A DNA stretch of 64,000 nucleotides from Arachnopeziza araneosa (GCA_003988855.1 QYAI01000002.1:272341-336340); one strand, 5' to 3'. Shown: positions 1 to 11,559, counted from the stretch's first letter. Program-made: numbers and translations. The notes: generated by a model from the letters alone, not told the origin.

Positions 1-1689
1 GCACCGAAGTGCAGCTGCAGGTCGATACCTCTCCCGAAAAGCGCCAATAGTCGGAGCCTCTCCTCAGATAGATTGCTTTTCCTTGGGGAGGCGGCGGTCC
101 TGACTCGCTTTTCAGCCGAAAGCTCCGATTCTATGTGATGCATAAACTGAGAAGGTCAAAAGGCCAAAGCTCCCACCCAACCTTCTTTCTCCCACCCGTC
201 TTGGTGGAGTTCTGGGAAGGGAATGGTGTGCATGATAGTTCTGCCCAAACTAGCCACCGCGCAGTCTGTGAGTGGTGGATCGGGTAGGGGAAGCACCGGA
301 TCGGTCCCACCAGATAGCGCCAGTACCGCCGGATGCTGCTAAGCATGCTGTGGTGCCTTTTTGATGGTGGATGCTGTTGGTGGCTTCACAGCAACAGCGG
401 GCCTCGGTCGGTTGGGTGCTGATGGTACAGTATGGCCAGCGATGTGGAAGGCAGCATCTAGAGGAGATGAGATTGCCGATCGTGAGGAATGAAGCTGGGA
501 GGGTTTCCTGCCCACCACCGCGGTGAAGTTTGATGATCAGTCAGAAAACGATCCGTTGTCTCTCTACACCTCAATTCTCCGGAGGTTGCGGACGATCCAA
601 GCCATGATTCGTCCACGGATGTACTGTAGAGTGAGCTAATCTTCCTGCCGGGCGAGTATCTGCAATCTTAGATCGGGTTGGTTCGAGAAATTGTTGGTTC
701 AACGGCAACGGTTTCACGGCCGCCACCACTTGACTCGTCTAAAAGTTAAAAACGCCGAGAGACTCGATCCATCTTAGGGCGTCTGCCAGGCGAGCGTCGT
801 CCAAGTCGCGCGATCAGATGCGTGGCCTGCACTATTGCTTTCCACCCGCCGTGTTGCTTTTGGTGATTCGGGAGGCAGCGTGGAAGACATTCATCCTTCA
901 TACTTGTTGACGGCAGGCAGATTGAGCGCTCCCAACCATCGACCACTGGCTTGGGACTAGCCATGCTCCCTGCACCGCCGTGGCCTGCAAGTTGACATCT
1001 CATCTGATGCGCCGCCTCGAGGCCCGTGAGTCCGTAACGCCTTTTCCAGTCGCGGTCCATCGCCACAGGAAATTGCAGGAAGGCAGAGGGGCGCGATGGA
1101 GCCCTGGTCCCGACCATGGCGGAGGTTTTGGAGAATCATTCCACGCCGGCTAACTGCTTCTGGCATCGGAGCAAAAGACCTGGTCGCCTTCGGACAATAC
1201 TTAGGCGCATTGTTGCTCATGACGAGATCGAGGTTCGCTCCGTTATGCACCCGCTTCGGATTGAGTGTCTCGAGAGAAAGAGGGACGGCGCTGCAGATGA
1301 CAACATGGATTGCCGTTCAGATCGAGCGAGTCTCTCCCTTCCCGAAGAGCGCTAGTAGCAGCTGGGTTGAGTGCAGTGTGTCGGCCGGGGGAGCGCACAG
1401 TAGATTGCGGTGCTGGTTCGATGTTCGGGATACAACGTCGCCTTTCATTGGGGAGCGCTGGAATCTGGGTCTGGGTCTGGGAAGTTTGGGACCGCAAGGA
1501 TCTCAGAGGCCGCTGGAGTCTTGACCTCGTTTGTGGCGTTTGCCGTGGCTGCCGAGCAGATAACCTTACCCTCCTGAGCAGCCAGTACGAGTAATGGCGG
1601 GTTGTTTGGGGATCATGACACGGACAGACGCAGCTCGCCCTTCTCTTCTCTTCTTTTCTTGACGTTGGTGCTGGTGCTGCACGTCAGGG

Positions 1690-1690
<1 letters not shown>

Positions 1691-1732
<42 letters not shown>
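1691..1732. repeat. (CTG)14 trinucleotide microsatellite
   Basis: Fourteen perfect CTG units lie in non-coding GC-rich DNA. Length polymorphism between strains is likely. Confidence 0.95.
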
Positions 1733-1734
<2 letters not shown>

Positions 1735-3330
1735 ATTGTCGGGAAGAAACTGGGTAGATGGGTCGTCGTTCGCTAGGTAGGTCCCTGGGTCCGAGGCAGA
1801 GAAGGGGAAGTAGGGGAAAAAATAAATAAACAGGGTTTATGCAGCGCTCAGCCACATTATTCAGCGTACATTACAGTACAGTAATTCTACTTCACATCAC
1901 AACGTACTCCCTCCCCCCAACGTCCAGCGAGGAGGACTACTGAGGGACACAGGCAATCGTGATCGTGATCGTGATCGCCCGGATTACCTGATACTGGGCA
2001 AGACCAGGAGCTCCTCCTGTCTCCTCGGACATTGACCGAGATGGGGAGCTCTCCCCCCCCCTGCGGACCGCCGTGGTGGGGTAGTAGTGGTGGTGTGGCT
2101 CTCTGGAGAGGAATGAAGATGCTCTCAGACTTTTGGGGTCCCTCATTTACCTCGCAAACCTCTCCCAATCTTCTTTTGATTCAAACCGCCGCGGGTTTGT
2201 TGCTGCTCAGCTACGCGAGCGTTTGAAGCAATTGCGGTCTGACCGTCGAGAACAGCAAGTGGAAGCGCAGCCCGTCAAACCTCGCGTGCTCAGAGATGGA
2301 ACATGTCACTACTCGAGGGTCATTCAGCCAGGAAATGAGGTGAACATGGTGTTTGATGTGCAATCGGGATGTCCCTTAAAACTCCGGTTCATCTTGCCCA
2401 CGATGCACAGAGTGAGGAACAGATGGTCCTGTGTAATATTCCTGGTGTCCGCATCGGGCCACAGGCAAGCGTAAGAAGGGTGTGTTTGCCGTGGAAAGCA
2501 TGAATTCCACTTTGATCACCGACCAGCTCTTGCTTCGAGCCTCCGGACTTGGGACTAACTTGGACGACGACAGCTGTGACAAGGACGTGTATGGCAATCT
2601 AAGAGAAAATCTTCTGCATTGCACGCTCTCCAAGCAGGACTTGCCGTAATTATTGGGGCCAGCAAGCGCAGACGCGATTTCGAGCAGATTTGTAGTATAT
2701 ATTGATTTGAGCGGCCCTGCCTTCCCAGCACCACCAACATGGAGACAACTGGAAGCGATTCTGGGATCTCTTTGTGACGGGGACGCGTCGGTTGGTACAG
2801 CTCACCGTTGACGCTGCTTGCACGTCCTCCTTCTCTTTTCATCCAGAGAGGGCCCTTTTCCTTTTTTTTTTCTTGTCTCTTTCGAAACCGACCAGGTCCC
2901 TCTGTACCTATCTACCTACCTACTGTTCTCTCCAGGACACGGCTCGGCCATCGTCGAATTCGGCAAGGCACAACGGTGGCTCGACTCGATACCACAGAGG
3001 AGGAGGTCCTTTCCCGCCCTCCTGGACCGCTTGATCCTGACCACTCAACCAAACAAAGGGCTTGCGAGCGTCAAGGTATGTACGGTGCTTCCATCGCGTG
3101 TCCCTGACAGCAGCTCCTGGGGGGACCACGGCGCTGGGTGAGGAGCGACGAGTGCAGCGCCGTCTGTCTCTGACCGGCAGAGTGTCGGCACTGGGGGCAG
3201 GATGAAGGTCGCGGCCACCAGCCTTCACGTCGCCCCAGGTGGCTTCCAATAAAATCATCTTCAGCGGGGATGGGGGATCGCCAAGCGCAGATGTCCTGTT
3301 CGTCTCTGCTGAGCGATGCAGCGGCTGTCG

Positions 3331-3370
3331 AGTGCTGTGCTGTGTTGTGCTGTGCTGTGCTGTGCTGTGC
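3331..3370. repeat. TGTGC-type pentanucleotide repeat
   Basis: About seven imperfect units of CTGTG/TGTGC sit in a row, with one unit altered to TGTGT. It belongs to the microsatellite-rich region upstream of the Zn2Cys6 gene. Confidence 0.85.
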
Positions 3371-3702
3371 GGTACGGTACGGCAGCGTCTCGTCAGGACC
3401 GGACAAGCCTGTGAAGCAGTTGCAGCAGTTGCAGCAGTTGCATCAGCCACGGGCCAGCGTCCAGCGCTCCGCAGGCTGTGGAAATAGGATCCAGAACCCG
3501 CAGCCATCGGCGCCTCCAAGCCCCCCAGAAGCCCAGAAAGTAAATCTCGGAGAGCTAACGAGACGTCAGCAGGGTTCATCCAGGACATTCGATCACCCTT
3601 CCCCTTCCCCTTCCCCTTCCCAGCGTCCCTAGTCCAGCAGGCGGAAGCACGTCCCACGACCTTTTGGATTATTTGATTTTTATTTATTTGGCTTTCCCTT
3701 CT

Positions 3703-3734
3703 ACCACCACCACCACCACCACCGCCACCACCGC
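3703..3734. repeat. (CCA)n microsatellite
   Basis: A run of CCA/CAC units interrupted once by GCC lies in the putative promoter or leader of the gene at 5544. Confidence 0.85.
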
Positions 3735-4370
3735 TGTACAGCCCTCGAACCCTACCGTACCGTTACCCGTACATACATACCTACACTTACTGACCTGCGT
3801 TCCTGGACCTCTTACCCCCCCCCCTCCGGCCCCTGCTCCTGCTCCTGCTCCTGCTCCCACCTCCACCATACCATCCCATTCCATACCCGTCCTGACTCCT
3901 CCCCTCCCCACCTGCAGCGCAGAAACTTCGGAGCAGCGTCGAGTACTTCCTGCCCGGCCGGCTTGCCTGCCTGCCTGCTGGGATTGTTGTGTTGTCTTGC
4001 GTCGAACGCCAGCCCAACCTACCTACCTACCTGCCTACCTGCCTACCTACTTCCCTCCCTAGCTAGCTGAGCTTTTGACGAACGAACCTAAGCCGTCATT
4101 CCTCGCCGTCACCCACCACCACCTCTAAAAGTGATAACTACCTCCACCACCCCCCGTCACCAACCCACTAACCACACCCACTACCCTCACCACCTCACCG
4201 ACGAACCTCCACCACTGCAATCGACGCTATTCCTGACGGAGTTATAAACGACTCGACCGGGCAATTCAACGCTGAGGAACCAACACCAGCCCATCCGCCG
4301 TCACCAGCAAAGCTAACTATTCTCTCCCTCGTCGCCCTTCTTCCCGCTCCAATTGTTGAAGCTGCCTGCC

Positions 4371-4397
4371 GACGACGACGACGACGACGACGACGAC
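4371..4397. repeat. (GAC)9 microsatellite
   Basis: Nine perfect GAC units are followed by a second short (GAC) run around 4404-4413. They lie in the putative 5' leader of the transcription factor gene. Confidence 0.9.
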
Positions 4398-5543
4398 TGT
4401 GGTACGACGACGACAACTGCAACTCTCTCTCCTCCTCCGCCTGCGAGAATTTCTCTCCCACTCGACCCCAAACGTCCCGTCCATCGTGCCTGTGCGGACG
4501 GGGCTGCATTCAGTCCTCCGTAACGTGTACCCTGAACGGGGACTACTCTTCTCAGCCCGCGCTTGCACCACCAACCCAAAAAGTGCCCGCCATATCCCTC
4601 TCCACTACGCCTTCGTCCCATCGTACGCAGCTCTCCGGTATCCTGACGCTACCTGCGCCCTGGACAAGCCTCACCCATACCTTATCGAAACCTTGTTTAG
4701 CTAAAGGAATAACCTTCTGGGCTACCCACCTTACCCTGTCCCTATGAGCTCGTCTCCTCCCGACCCCAACCCGCACTTTAACACCTCTGTCTTTCCCATC
4801 ATCATTGCTCGGCATCCTGGCAAACAATTTTCCTGCAAACAACTCTCCTCCAACCAACAGCTCACTTCCTGACACTGCTCGCCTGAGGACCAGCACCTTG
4901 CTGCCGCCGTTCAAAGAGTGCGATTAAAATTGTGCTCGACATCGTTCACGAAAATCCCGGCCGGGTTAACGAGCTCTGTGTCGCCGTCGAGCTCTCCTCC
5001 ACGAATTTGCGGCCCATTTCACACGTTGCACATCCTCCAAGTTTTCCAGCTGCAGCTCTCCGACCACGTCAGTTTATCACGAACATCTTGTACCTGTAGT
5101 ATTACACTGCTGTACGCGCCTGGCCAAACTTGTTCCAGCGTGGCATTGGAAGTTGTATAAAGCTCACGAGTGACTTGCTCAACCGCCTGGGCGCGACTGT
5201 GGAGCCCACGAGTATCAATCCGAGGTATATCTTCAAAGTCTCGGTCCGGACACCAGACGACGAAGCCACGCTTGTTGTTTTCTTGACTTTCCTGATCTGA
5301 AAGGTCAGATACTTATGGACACTCCGAGACGACAAATTCCTCACTAAACACTCTCAGGTCCATTCGAAACTCGAACTGTGTTTCCGTTGCTGCTACCCTC
5401 CTCGCACCCGTCTCTTGAGCATGCAAAGCTCGAGATAAAGTGTTGTTCTGGCAGCTTCCCAAGCTGTGTGACAAGATCTTGGAGCGTCGAGAGACCAAGC
5501 CACATCTTGGACCGCACCGGTCACTCTTGATCCTACCTTTTCC

Positions 5544-8459
5544 ATGCAATCCTTAATATCTCACAGCGACAATCTGTATACTCCTCTCGGCGAACGTCGA
5601 GGAAAATCAGATCTGGATCGGTTCTCCCTCGATCTGAGCTGGGCGAGAGCCGTGTCCGACAATTCTCGTTCACGGGCATACCCCTCTCCGCCCATGTCAG
5701 GGTCGCCACCAATTCCACCCAGACCAAATCTCGAGTCCAGCGATCGTGGTCATGGAAATTATGGATCAAGTGGGCAAGGCATGTTTAGGGGACTACAAAC
5801 ACCTCAGATAGAACATGGTGAGCAGCGTAACCAGCCGCTCCGAGCATTTGCGCCAGATTCCATGCCTCCAATACCATATCCAGGGCCGTACAGCTTGCAC
5901 AGTATGCCACCGATCCCAACTCAGTATCAGCAACTGCCCCAGATACCCCAACAACAGCAGCAACAAGCGCAGCATGGCGATTACCCCCCGCACCTTCCAC
6001 AACCTCACGCGCCATTTGCAACTCCGGACAGAACACCTGGGCGAGAGCCTCCGGAATTTAGTTCCCCGAAGCAACAGCGGAAGACCAAAGGACATGTTGC
6101 GTCCGCTTGCGTTCCATGTAAAAGGGCGCATCTTAGGCAAGTCTTACTCTTTGGTATGAAGATGGAAGCTAACCGAATCAAGGTGTGATGGTACGTTGCC
6201 TCAGCTATGATCTCTGGATCGTCTTCCCATCTGAACATTTCGATATTGGAGTCGTCTGTGCTCTTTGTTAATTTGCGCGGCACGGTTGTGCGTGGTTGGA
6301 AAGTTCGACCATGCTATGCCGGGCGTGATTGGTGCACCGAGGAAGTCCGCGGGTTCCTGTGCCAGCTGTGTGAAATGATGGTACAAATTTATGTGTTCAT
6401 ATTATGATTGCCCCGCTCATCCGACGACAATTAGTTTTCTCGCCGGGCAACGCCTGTCTCTGGTTCTTTGCGCCGCACTAGGTGCTCGTACTGGGCCTCC
6501 TTCTCTCCATGGCTGACTGCCTATCTACCTGCCTACTCGGTAGGCCCATCCAACGTACAAGTTTGGTTGGGAAGTGGGAAGGATCGATCTTGCGTCGTCG
6601 CATCAATTGAGAAATTCTGATTTTCGATGCGGCGCCGGGCAGCCAGCGTCCGATTGGCGGACTTATAAGCCTGCGCTTGTCGACCTTCCAGTTCGGCGAA
6701 GGGGGCATTAGCGGGCTGTTTGAGCGCTACAGCTTCAAGCTACAGTGGAGTCGTCGCCGGTGCTGCTGGGTGGGCCGTGGGCATGGTGAGTTTCTATTCT
6801 GGGCGGCGAGCGGTGCCTAGGCAGTGCCTAAGCCGAACCAAGAAAGAAACTCCCCCTCCCGCGCCTCGAGCGGCTCGGGTCCACGCAACTCCCTCTTTCC
6901 TTTTGGTCCCGTCCCTGTCCCCGTCCCCATCTCCTCGCCTGCTGGGCGGGAGTATTCCTACCGCCCGCCTCGCTTGAAACTCCTCCAATCTCCGAATCAG
7001 GATGGCAGACTGGAAGCCACCTCAGCGTCATGCGGCAGATCAGCATCGCTGATCGATCTGCTCCGTCGGTGTCGTGCCTCCAGGTCGGACAGTCGTACCG
7101 TGTCCTGATTGGGCGACGGCGACGGGAGCCCAACCCTCCAGCCGGGTGCAGTGTCATGCTCCTGGTTCTTCTTTCCCTGCTGTTTGAGCCCTTTGTCGAG
7201 TCTCTGCTTTACTAACTCGGTCGTGTACAGCACAGAGACCATGCTCACGTTGCTTGAGCAACGGCAAAGAAGATGCTTGCGTCGATGTCCAGCACAAGAA
7301 GCGAGGTCGACCACGCTTACGAGACGAGAGAGAACCGCGATATGAAGGGGTCACTCCCGGTTATCCAGCACCCGATCATTCGATGCGACGTCCACTCCCT
7401 CTCTACACACCAGGCGACTCTTCACAGGCCGGCTCTTTTGGCGACCATCTGCATAGGACGGGCGGGTATAGAGTCTTGAAGTCCCAAGGTCCCATGGGCA
7501 GTCACATGCCTCCTCGATATCTGGACCATGCGTCGAATTCAGATGCCAACATTTATAGCGCACCAGTGATCTCAGTGCCACGGGCTGCACAATCACCAGA
7601 GCAAGCATGTGCATTTCTAACCATGGAAATGCAGATCGTCAAGGCAAGCTCGAGCTTTGGAGAAACGATTGGTCTGCAATCAATCATATCTCGGTTGTTT
7701 CAAGACATCGTTATCGGCAGTGATCGAGACAAAGTTACTCGGTTGCAACGAGGCTTCGAGGATGAACGCCGTGAACGAGAGCCGAATTACCTTCCACCCA
7801 TCTATCTTACCAAGTATGAAGAAGATCGTGTAATCCAAAACGTCGTCTTCGGCTCGGAAGAGATTGGGCAATTTAGATCGGAGCGTCAAGAGATGTTTAC
7901 ATTCCAGGCACCTGATGGACAGCAGAGCACCTTTCAGGTTCGCCTTCGCTTGGCCAAAAAGGAATCGACGTATTATATCGTTGTTGCGCTCCACATCCCG
8001 GCGACGCCTCAAATGTTCCAGCCCGCTCCGTCACCGTATTCCAGGGAATCTCATTCTCGTGATTCACAATACGGGTACCAGACAACTCAACAGGGTTACG
8101 TCCAGAACCCAAGTCCGTCGTCATATGGTGGTCCCACAGGATTCACCGAGCCTCGTATGGATATGAACCCATACCGAGCACCTAGTACTCTCAGTTCAAC
8201 GACTCCCTCCAGTGCAGCAAGTATGTCGAGCTTCGCTCCGCCGCAGCCGAGAACAGATTATGCTCAAGGTTCGGGTCCATATCAAGTACCTCGAAGCGAA
8301 TTGCAACCAGGTCATCAGCAGAGGCAGCATGACCTTCAGCTGCCACCCATACGGGATCAGCGTAGTGAAGCACCCTTGGTCCGTCGGGATGACCGCGCTG
8401 GCCGCCTTGATATCGGAGGCCTTCTCGAAAATTCGGCACCAGGCCAACGGAGAATTTGA
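5544..8459 (+). CDS. Zn2Cys6 transcription factor with PAS-like region, 609 aa, three exons including an 8-nt microexon
   Basis: Exons are 5544-6136, 6183-6190 and 7231-8459. The N-terminus is proline- and glutamine-rich. The zinc cluster has ligands C189, C192, C199, C205, C208 and C217 with spacing C-x2-C-x6-C-x5-C-x2-C-x8-C, followed by a basic AT-hook-like KKRGRPRLR. A region starting about residue 325 (QIVKASSSFGETIG) resembles the PAS-like fold found in several fungal Zn2Cys6 regulators. The C-terminus is low-complexity (Ser, Pro, Gln). It is a sequence-specific nuclear regulator by family; targets are unknown. Exon 2 is only 8 nt and encodes the third zinc ligand. Intron 1 is 46 nt with a GC donor (AG|GCAAGT), a GCTAAC branch point and a CAAG acceptor. 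Intron 2 is 1,040 nt (donor GTACGT, branch ACTAAC, acceptor TACAG). I chose the ATG at 5544 as the first in frame. The class is firm; the regulator's identity is not. Confidence 0.88.
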
Positions 8460-8932
8460 GGAAAGACTCTTGCCAATTGAGAAGATTCGGGGTGCTGATG
8501 AGAGATGTTGGGACGAATGACTTCTTTTCCCGACAGCTATGTTATGGCGCTGATACCCGTGCTATCGCGCTGACTTATCTTTTTCGATTCATGTACCATA
8601 TTTCAGTCACGGAATTCCGGTTATTTCCTTGCTGTAACGATACCATCTTGTATACTATCATAGCAATTGTTTTTCCTCCTTTTTTTTTCTCTCGGAGTTC
8701 TGTAAGGGTCACATGCATGACACAGGCGTTTTGCATGGAAGTGGAGACTTTACTCTCTAAGCGTTGCTGGAGGTGTGTTGTAAGATATGAATAGCATTGA
8801 TGACGATGAAAAGTTGAATGAAAGGATCGCATTATCGAACCGAACTTTTTGCACGCGTTTCTGGAGTGTCTGCTTGATACCTTGGGTGAGGCAGAATGGG
8901 GTTGAAAAGCAATTGGAAAAGCAGGTCAGGTC

Positions 8933-8979
8933 GGCAGTGGCAGTGGCGGTGGCAGTGGCAGTGGCAGTGGCAGTGGCAG
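8933..8979. repeat. (GGCAGT)n hexanucleotide repeat
   Basis: About eight units of GGCAGT with one GGCGGT variant lie in intergenic DNA. Confidence 0.9.
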
Positions 8980-9450
8980 GAGGTAGCTTATCAGGTTGGC
9001 TTAGCTCAGCTATATCAACAATCAGAAGACCATAAAAGGGTGGCATTGAAAAGATTTGCATTCTCTTGATGAAGCTGCTTCAGGCTGCTCGGCTGCATCA
9101 GGGGCAGCACTGGAAATGCCCCTTTTCTAATGGGGACGTGGGCGGCCGGCATGAATGCGCCAGGCCAGCCAGTGCGATCCTAGACGGGAGCCCGGGGAGG
9201 GTGGAGGTTTTGTTTGCTAGGGCTGCAGCAGCACGCAAACAAAACCTCTACACTTTCTTCCCTCGACGGCAGACCAGGGCCTCTGCCTCTGCTTGTGCCT
9301 GGGGGTGGGGTGGCTGCTCTGATGGGAGGGAGGGAGAGATGAGATGGGGTTGGGTGGGGTGGGGTGTTTTCCGATCATGCTTCTTCTTCCTTGGGGGGAA
9401 GATGGGATGGGATGGGATGGGAGAAGAGAGAGAGAGAGGGAGAGAGAGAG

Positions 9451-9486
9451 ATGTATACACATGTACCTGTGTACATGTGTATACAT
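9451..9486. repeat. perfect inverted repeat, 16-bp arms with 4-nt loop
   Basis: The left arm ATGTATACACATGTAC (9451-9466) and right arm GTACATGTGTATACAT (9471-9486) are exact reverse complements around CTGT. It follows a GA microsatellite and lies 243 bp upstream of the LRR-like start codon. If transcribed it would make a strong RNA hairpin; as DNA it could be a dimeric protein site or a cruciform. Confidence 0.9.
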
Positions 9487-9728
9487 TGGTAGGCGAGAGA
9501 AGCGACCCCACATTCGACGAGACGAGCGAGACGAGCGGCAGATCCCTGCGTGCCCATTCCATTATACCGAGTCCCCCGCATCTCACGTCTCACGCTCATG
9601 GCCGTCGACTGTTTCTGCTCTTCTGCTCTTCTGCTCTTCTCCTCTTCTCCTCTCTTCCTCTCTGTTTCCTCTCCCTCCCTCCCTCCCCTCCCTCTCTCCC
9701 AGCGCTCTCTCGACCAGCACCACCCAGC

Positions 9729-10874
9729 ATGTCCCACTCCTCGTCGTCCTCACCACCCCCCGCCGCCCTCGCCCTCGCCCTCTCCCTCTCCCCCGACGAC
9801 GACCACCACCCCGTCACCCCATCTCAAGCACGCGCCGCCCAACTCCCGCTCCAATCCTTCTCCCTACCAACCTTCCCATCAGAGGCCTTCTCCTCGGGGC
9901 TCCAGTCCCTCATCCTCACCGCCGACATCGCCCTGGATGAGTACACCTCGCTGCTCAACGCTCCCTTCTCCATCCCCTACCTGCCCACCTCCATCACCTC
10001 GTTGACCCTGGAGATCTTCTCCCTCGGCTTCCCCCCCGGCTTCCTCACCAAGCTGGGGTGGCGCCTCCCCGCGCTCAAAACGCTGACCGTCTACTCGGGT
10101 CTGCTGTGCGGCACGACGGCCGAGAGCAGGCGCGACGCTATCGCCTTCCTGCGCGCCCAGAAGGAGCTCCGCGAGCTGCACCTGCTCGACGTCTTCGGGC
10201 CCAGGGGCTTCTTCACTGACCTCGGCAGCGCCCTCACCGCCGACGTCCGCTTCCTGGAGATCAGCTTCACGTCCCGCCCCTCGGACACGGCCTTTATGAA
10301 CACGCTCCCGCGCGGCGACGAGCTGCACGGCTTCGTCAAGACGGGCCTGCTCGGCCTGACCATGCGCATCTCCGAGACCGAGGTCGAGGAGGAGATGGAC
10401 GAGGACGACCCGGACGGCCGCGAGGAGGGCAGCGCCTCGGCCCAGCAGAAGGGCGGCGCGGCCGTGGCACAGCGCGTCGCGGATGCCGGCGGCGGCCTGA
10501 AGGTCCTGGATCTGACCATGTTCGAGCTCGGCGCCGGCGACGTCGCCAAGATCGTGGCCGCCTGCCCCGACCTCAAGGTCCTCAGTCTGGGCATCGCCAT
10601 GGCCGAGGGCTGGGAAGAGGTCTTTGCCGCCCTGGTCGGCCCCGACGCGCCCGCAACCGGCGACGTCGAGGTCCTGGAGCTGGTCGGCGTCCCCGGGAAG
10701 GCGCTGCTGGAGAAGATCAAGATGGATGGCGAGCCGAGGCTGAACGACGACTTCTTGGCCAGGGCGGCCGAGAGGTGGAAGAAGTTGCAGAGGGTCAAGG
10801 TCAGCGTTTTGAGAACGGAGCTGGAGCAGTGGACCAAGGAGGGGGAGGTGTGGAGGAAAGAGGAGCTGAGCTGA
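9729..10874 (+). CDS. LRR-like protein of unknown function, 381 aa, intronless and very GC-rich
   Basis: The ATG at 9729 follows a CT-rich leader. The frame is open much further upstream, but that part translates as low-complexity leader. The product has irregular leucine-rich strands (for example SITSLTLEIFSL, LRELHLLDVFG, GLKVLDLTMFELG, DLKVLSLGIAM), resembling the LRR part of fungal F-box/LRR proteins. No clear F-box is visible at the N-terminus, which is Ser/Pro-rich. An acidic, probably disordered insert (about residues 217-240) splits the repeats. Third codon positions are overwhelmingly G or C, unlike every downstream gene. The stop codon lies in the second unit of a GAGCT repeat. The function is not recognised; a protein-interaction role is inferred from the fold only. 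Confidence 0.75.
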   Translation: MSHSSSSSPPPAALALALSLSPDDDHHPVTPSQARAAQLPLQSFSLPTFPSEAFSSGLQSLILTADIALDEYTSLLNAPFSIPYLPTSITSLTLEIFSLGFPPGFLTKLGWRLPALKTLTVYSGLLCGTTAESRRDAIAFLRAQKELRELHLLDVFGPRGFFTDLGSALTADVRFLEISFTSRPSDTAFMNTLPRGDELHGFVKTGLLGLTMRISETEVEEEMDEDDPDGREEGSASAQQKGGAAVAQRVADAGGGLKVLDLTMFELGAGDVAKIVAACPDLKVLSLGIAMAEGWEEVFAALVGPDAPATGDVEVLELVGVPGKALLEKIKMDGEPRLNDDFLARAAERWKKLQRVKVSVLRTELEQWTKEGEVWRKEELS

Positions 10875-10895
10875 GCTGAGCTGAGCTGAGCTGAG
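10863..10895. repeat. (GAGCT)n repeat containing the stop codon of the LRR-like gene
   Basis: Between six and seven pentanucleotide units run across the end of the coding sequence; TGA at 10872-10874 is formed by the repeat itself. Unit gain or loss downstream of the stop would be silent. Confidence 0.85.
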
Positions 10896-11559
10896 ATGAG
10901 ATGTCGGTTTTGATTCAATCAGTTTAAAAATGACCGAGATCTGGCCGTTCTGAGGTCGGTTTGGTCTGTGGTAGGGGGAGGAAGAAAACAAAAACAACGG
11001 TGGGATCCATGCAAACCTGGCGCAATCGGGTAAATACCAGTGGGGAAGTGTTTTGGGAAGATATCAAGCTGTTAGGGCAGTGAGGACTACCTATTTCACG
11101 CTTTGACCATGGGGAGTTGTTTGTCAACTCTTAGACTTCTGCCTCTATTCCAAAATCATGCGTGAATTATAGAAGCTAAATAACAAAGTCATCCGCTTCA
11201 ATTGATCATCTGGAACCACGTCCCTGCCAAATACTATTATGGCTTAACGCCTTTGGCGTCTTGGCCTAAATTTGTTTTCGCTGACGTCATGACTGATGAA
11301 CCTATTATTCTCTCCCGTCCACTGAGTAAAGTGCAGGACATGCCTTCAGGTGTAGCGGGAGAGGTTGGCATCAAAGGCGATCACAACAGCCTGAATGTCG
11401 TAAAAGCCGAAGTTTGACTCTCCTGAGACATTGCAACCAGATGATGGAGTCGAGGTTCACTAATGTAATGCCATATGCTTTTCGGGTTCCATCATTATGC
11501 CCATTGTCAAACCCAAGTTCAATATGAATCTGTCGCCTCGAGCTCTTTAACCCTCTCGC
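10875..11559. other. convergent intergenic region between the LRR-like gene and ESA1
   Basis: It should hold the 3' UTRs of the two convergent genes. A 71-codon plus-strand frame at 11202-11417 has no recognisable features. GC content falls sharply through this stretch. Confidence 0.5.

Larger units (their letters stand above)
1..5543. other. long GC-rich low-complexity region upstream of the Zn2Cys6 gene, no gene recognised
   Basis: No open frame here has convincing coding character: the frames are short, overlap on both strands and give low-complexity translations. The stretch is rich in microsatellites. From about 3.6 kb to 5.5 kb the plus strand is pyrimidine-rich, with many CT, CCTA and CAC runs, which is what fungal promoters and long 5' leaders look like. 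I infer that the 3' part is promoter plus 5' leader of the transcription factor at 5544. The first 2.5 kb holds nothing I can name. Transcript data would be needed to see whether introns or upstream ORFs are used. Confidence 0.55.
8460..9728. other. intergenic: 3' region of the Zn2Cys6 gene and promoter/leader of the LRR-like gene
   Basis: It holds no gene. It contains a GGCAGT repeat, GA-rich and GATGG-rich runs, a perfect palindrome at 9451-9486, and a CT-rich tract (about 9600-9710) just before the start codon at 9729, typical of a fungal core promoter or leader. Confidence 0.6.

Noticed and set aside
2920..3657. 245-codon minus-strand frame
   Set aside because: The translation is dominated by repeats (His/Ser/Thr-Ala-Gln runs from the TGTGC microsatellite and Gly-Lys runs from CCCTTC), typical of chance frames in GC-rich DNA.
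9066..9728. Open frame continuing upstream of the LRR-like ATG, which would make a 602-aa protein
   Set aside because: The added part translates as low-complexity leader, with GA and CT microsatellites and the palindrome read as protein. The ATG at 9729 follows a normal CT-rich leader.
9879..10997. Two long antisense frames opposite the LRR-like gene
   Set aside because: High GC removes stop codons on the opposite strand. Their translations mirror the LRR gene's codon bias and show no domain.
11202..11417. 71-codon frame starting MIIWNHVPAKYYYG
   Set aside because: There is no domain, no splice partner and no leader. It lies in the 3' flank between two convergent genes.
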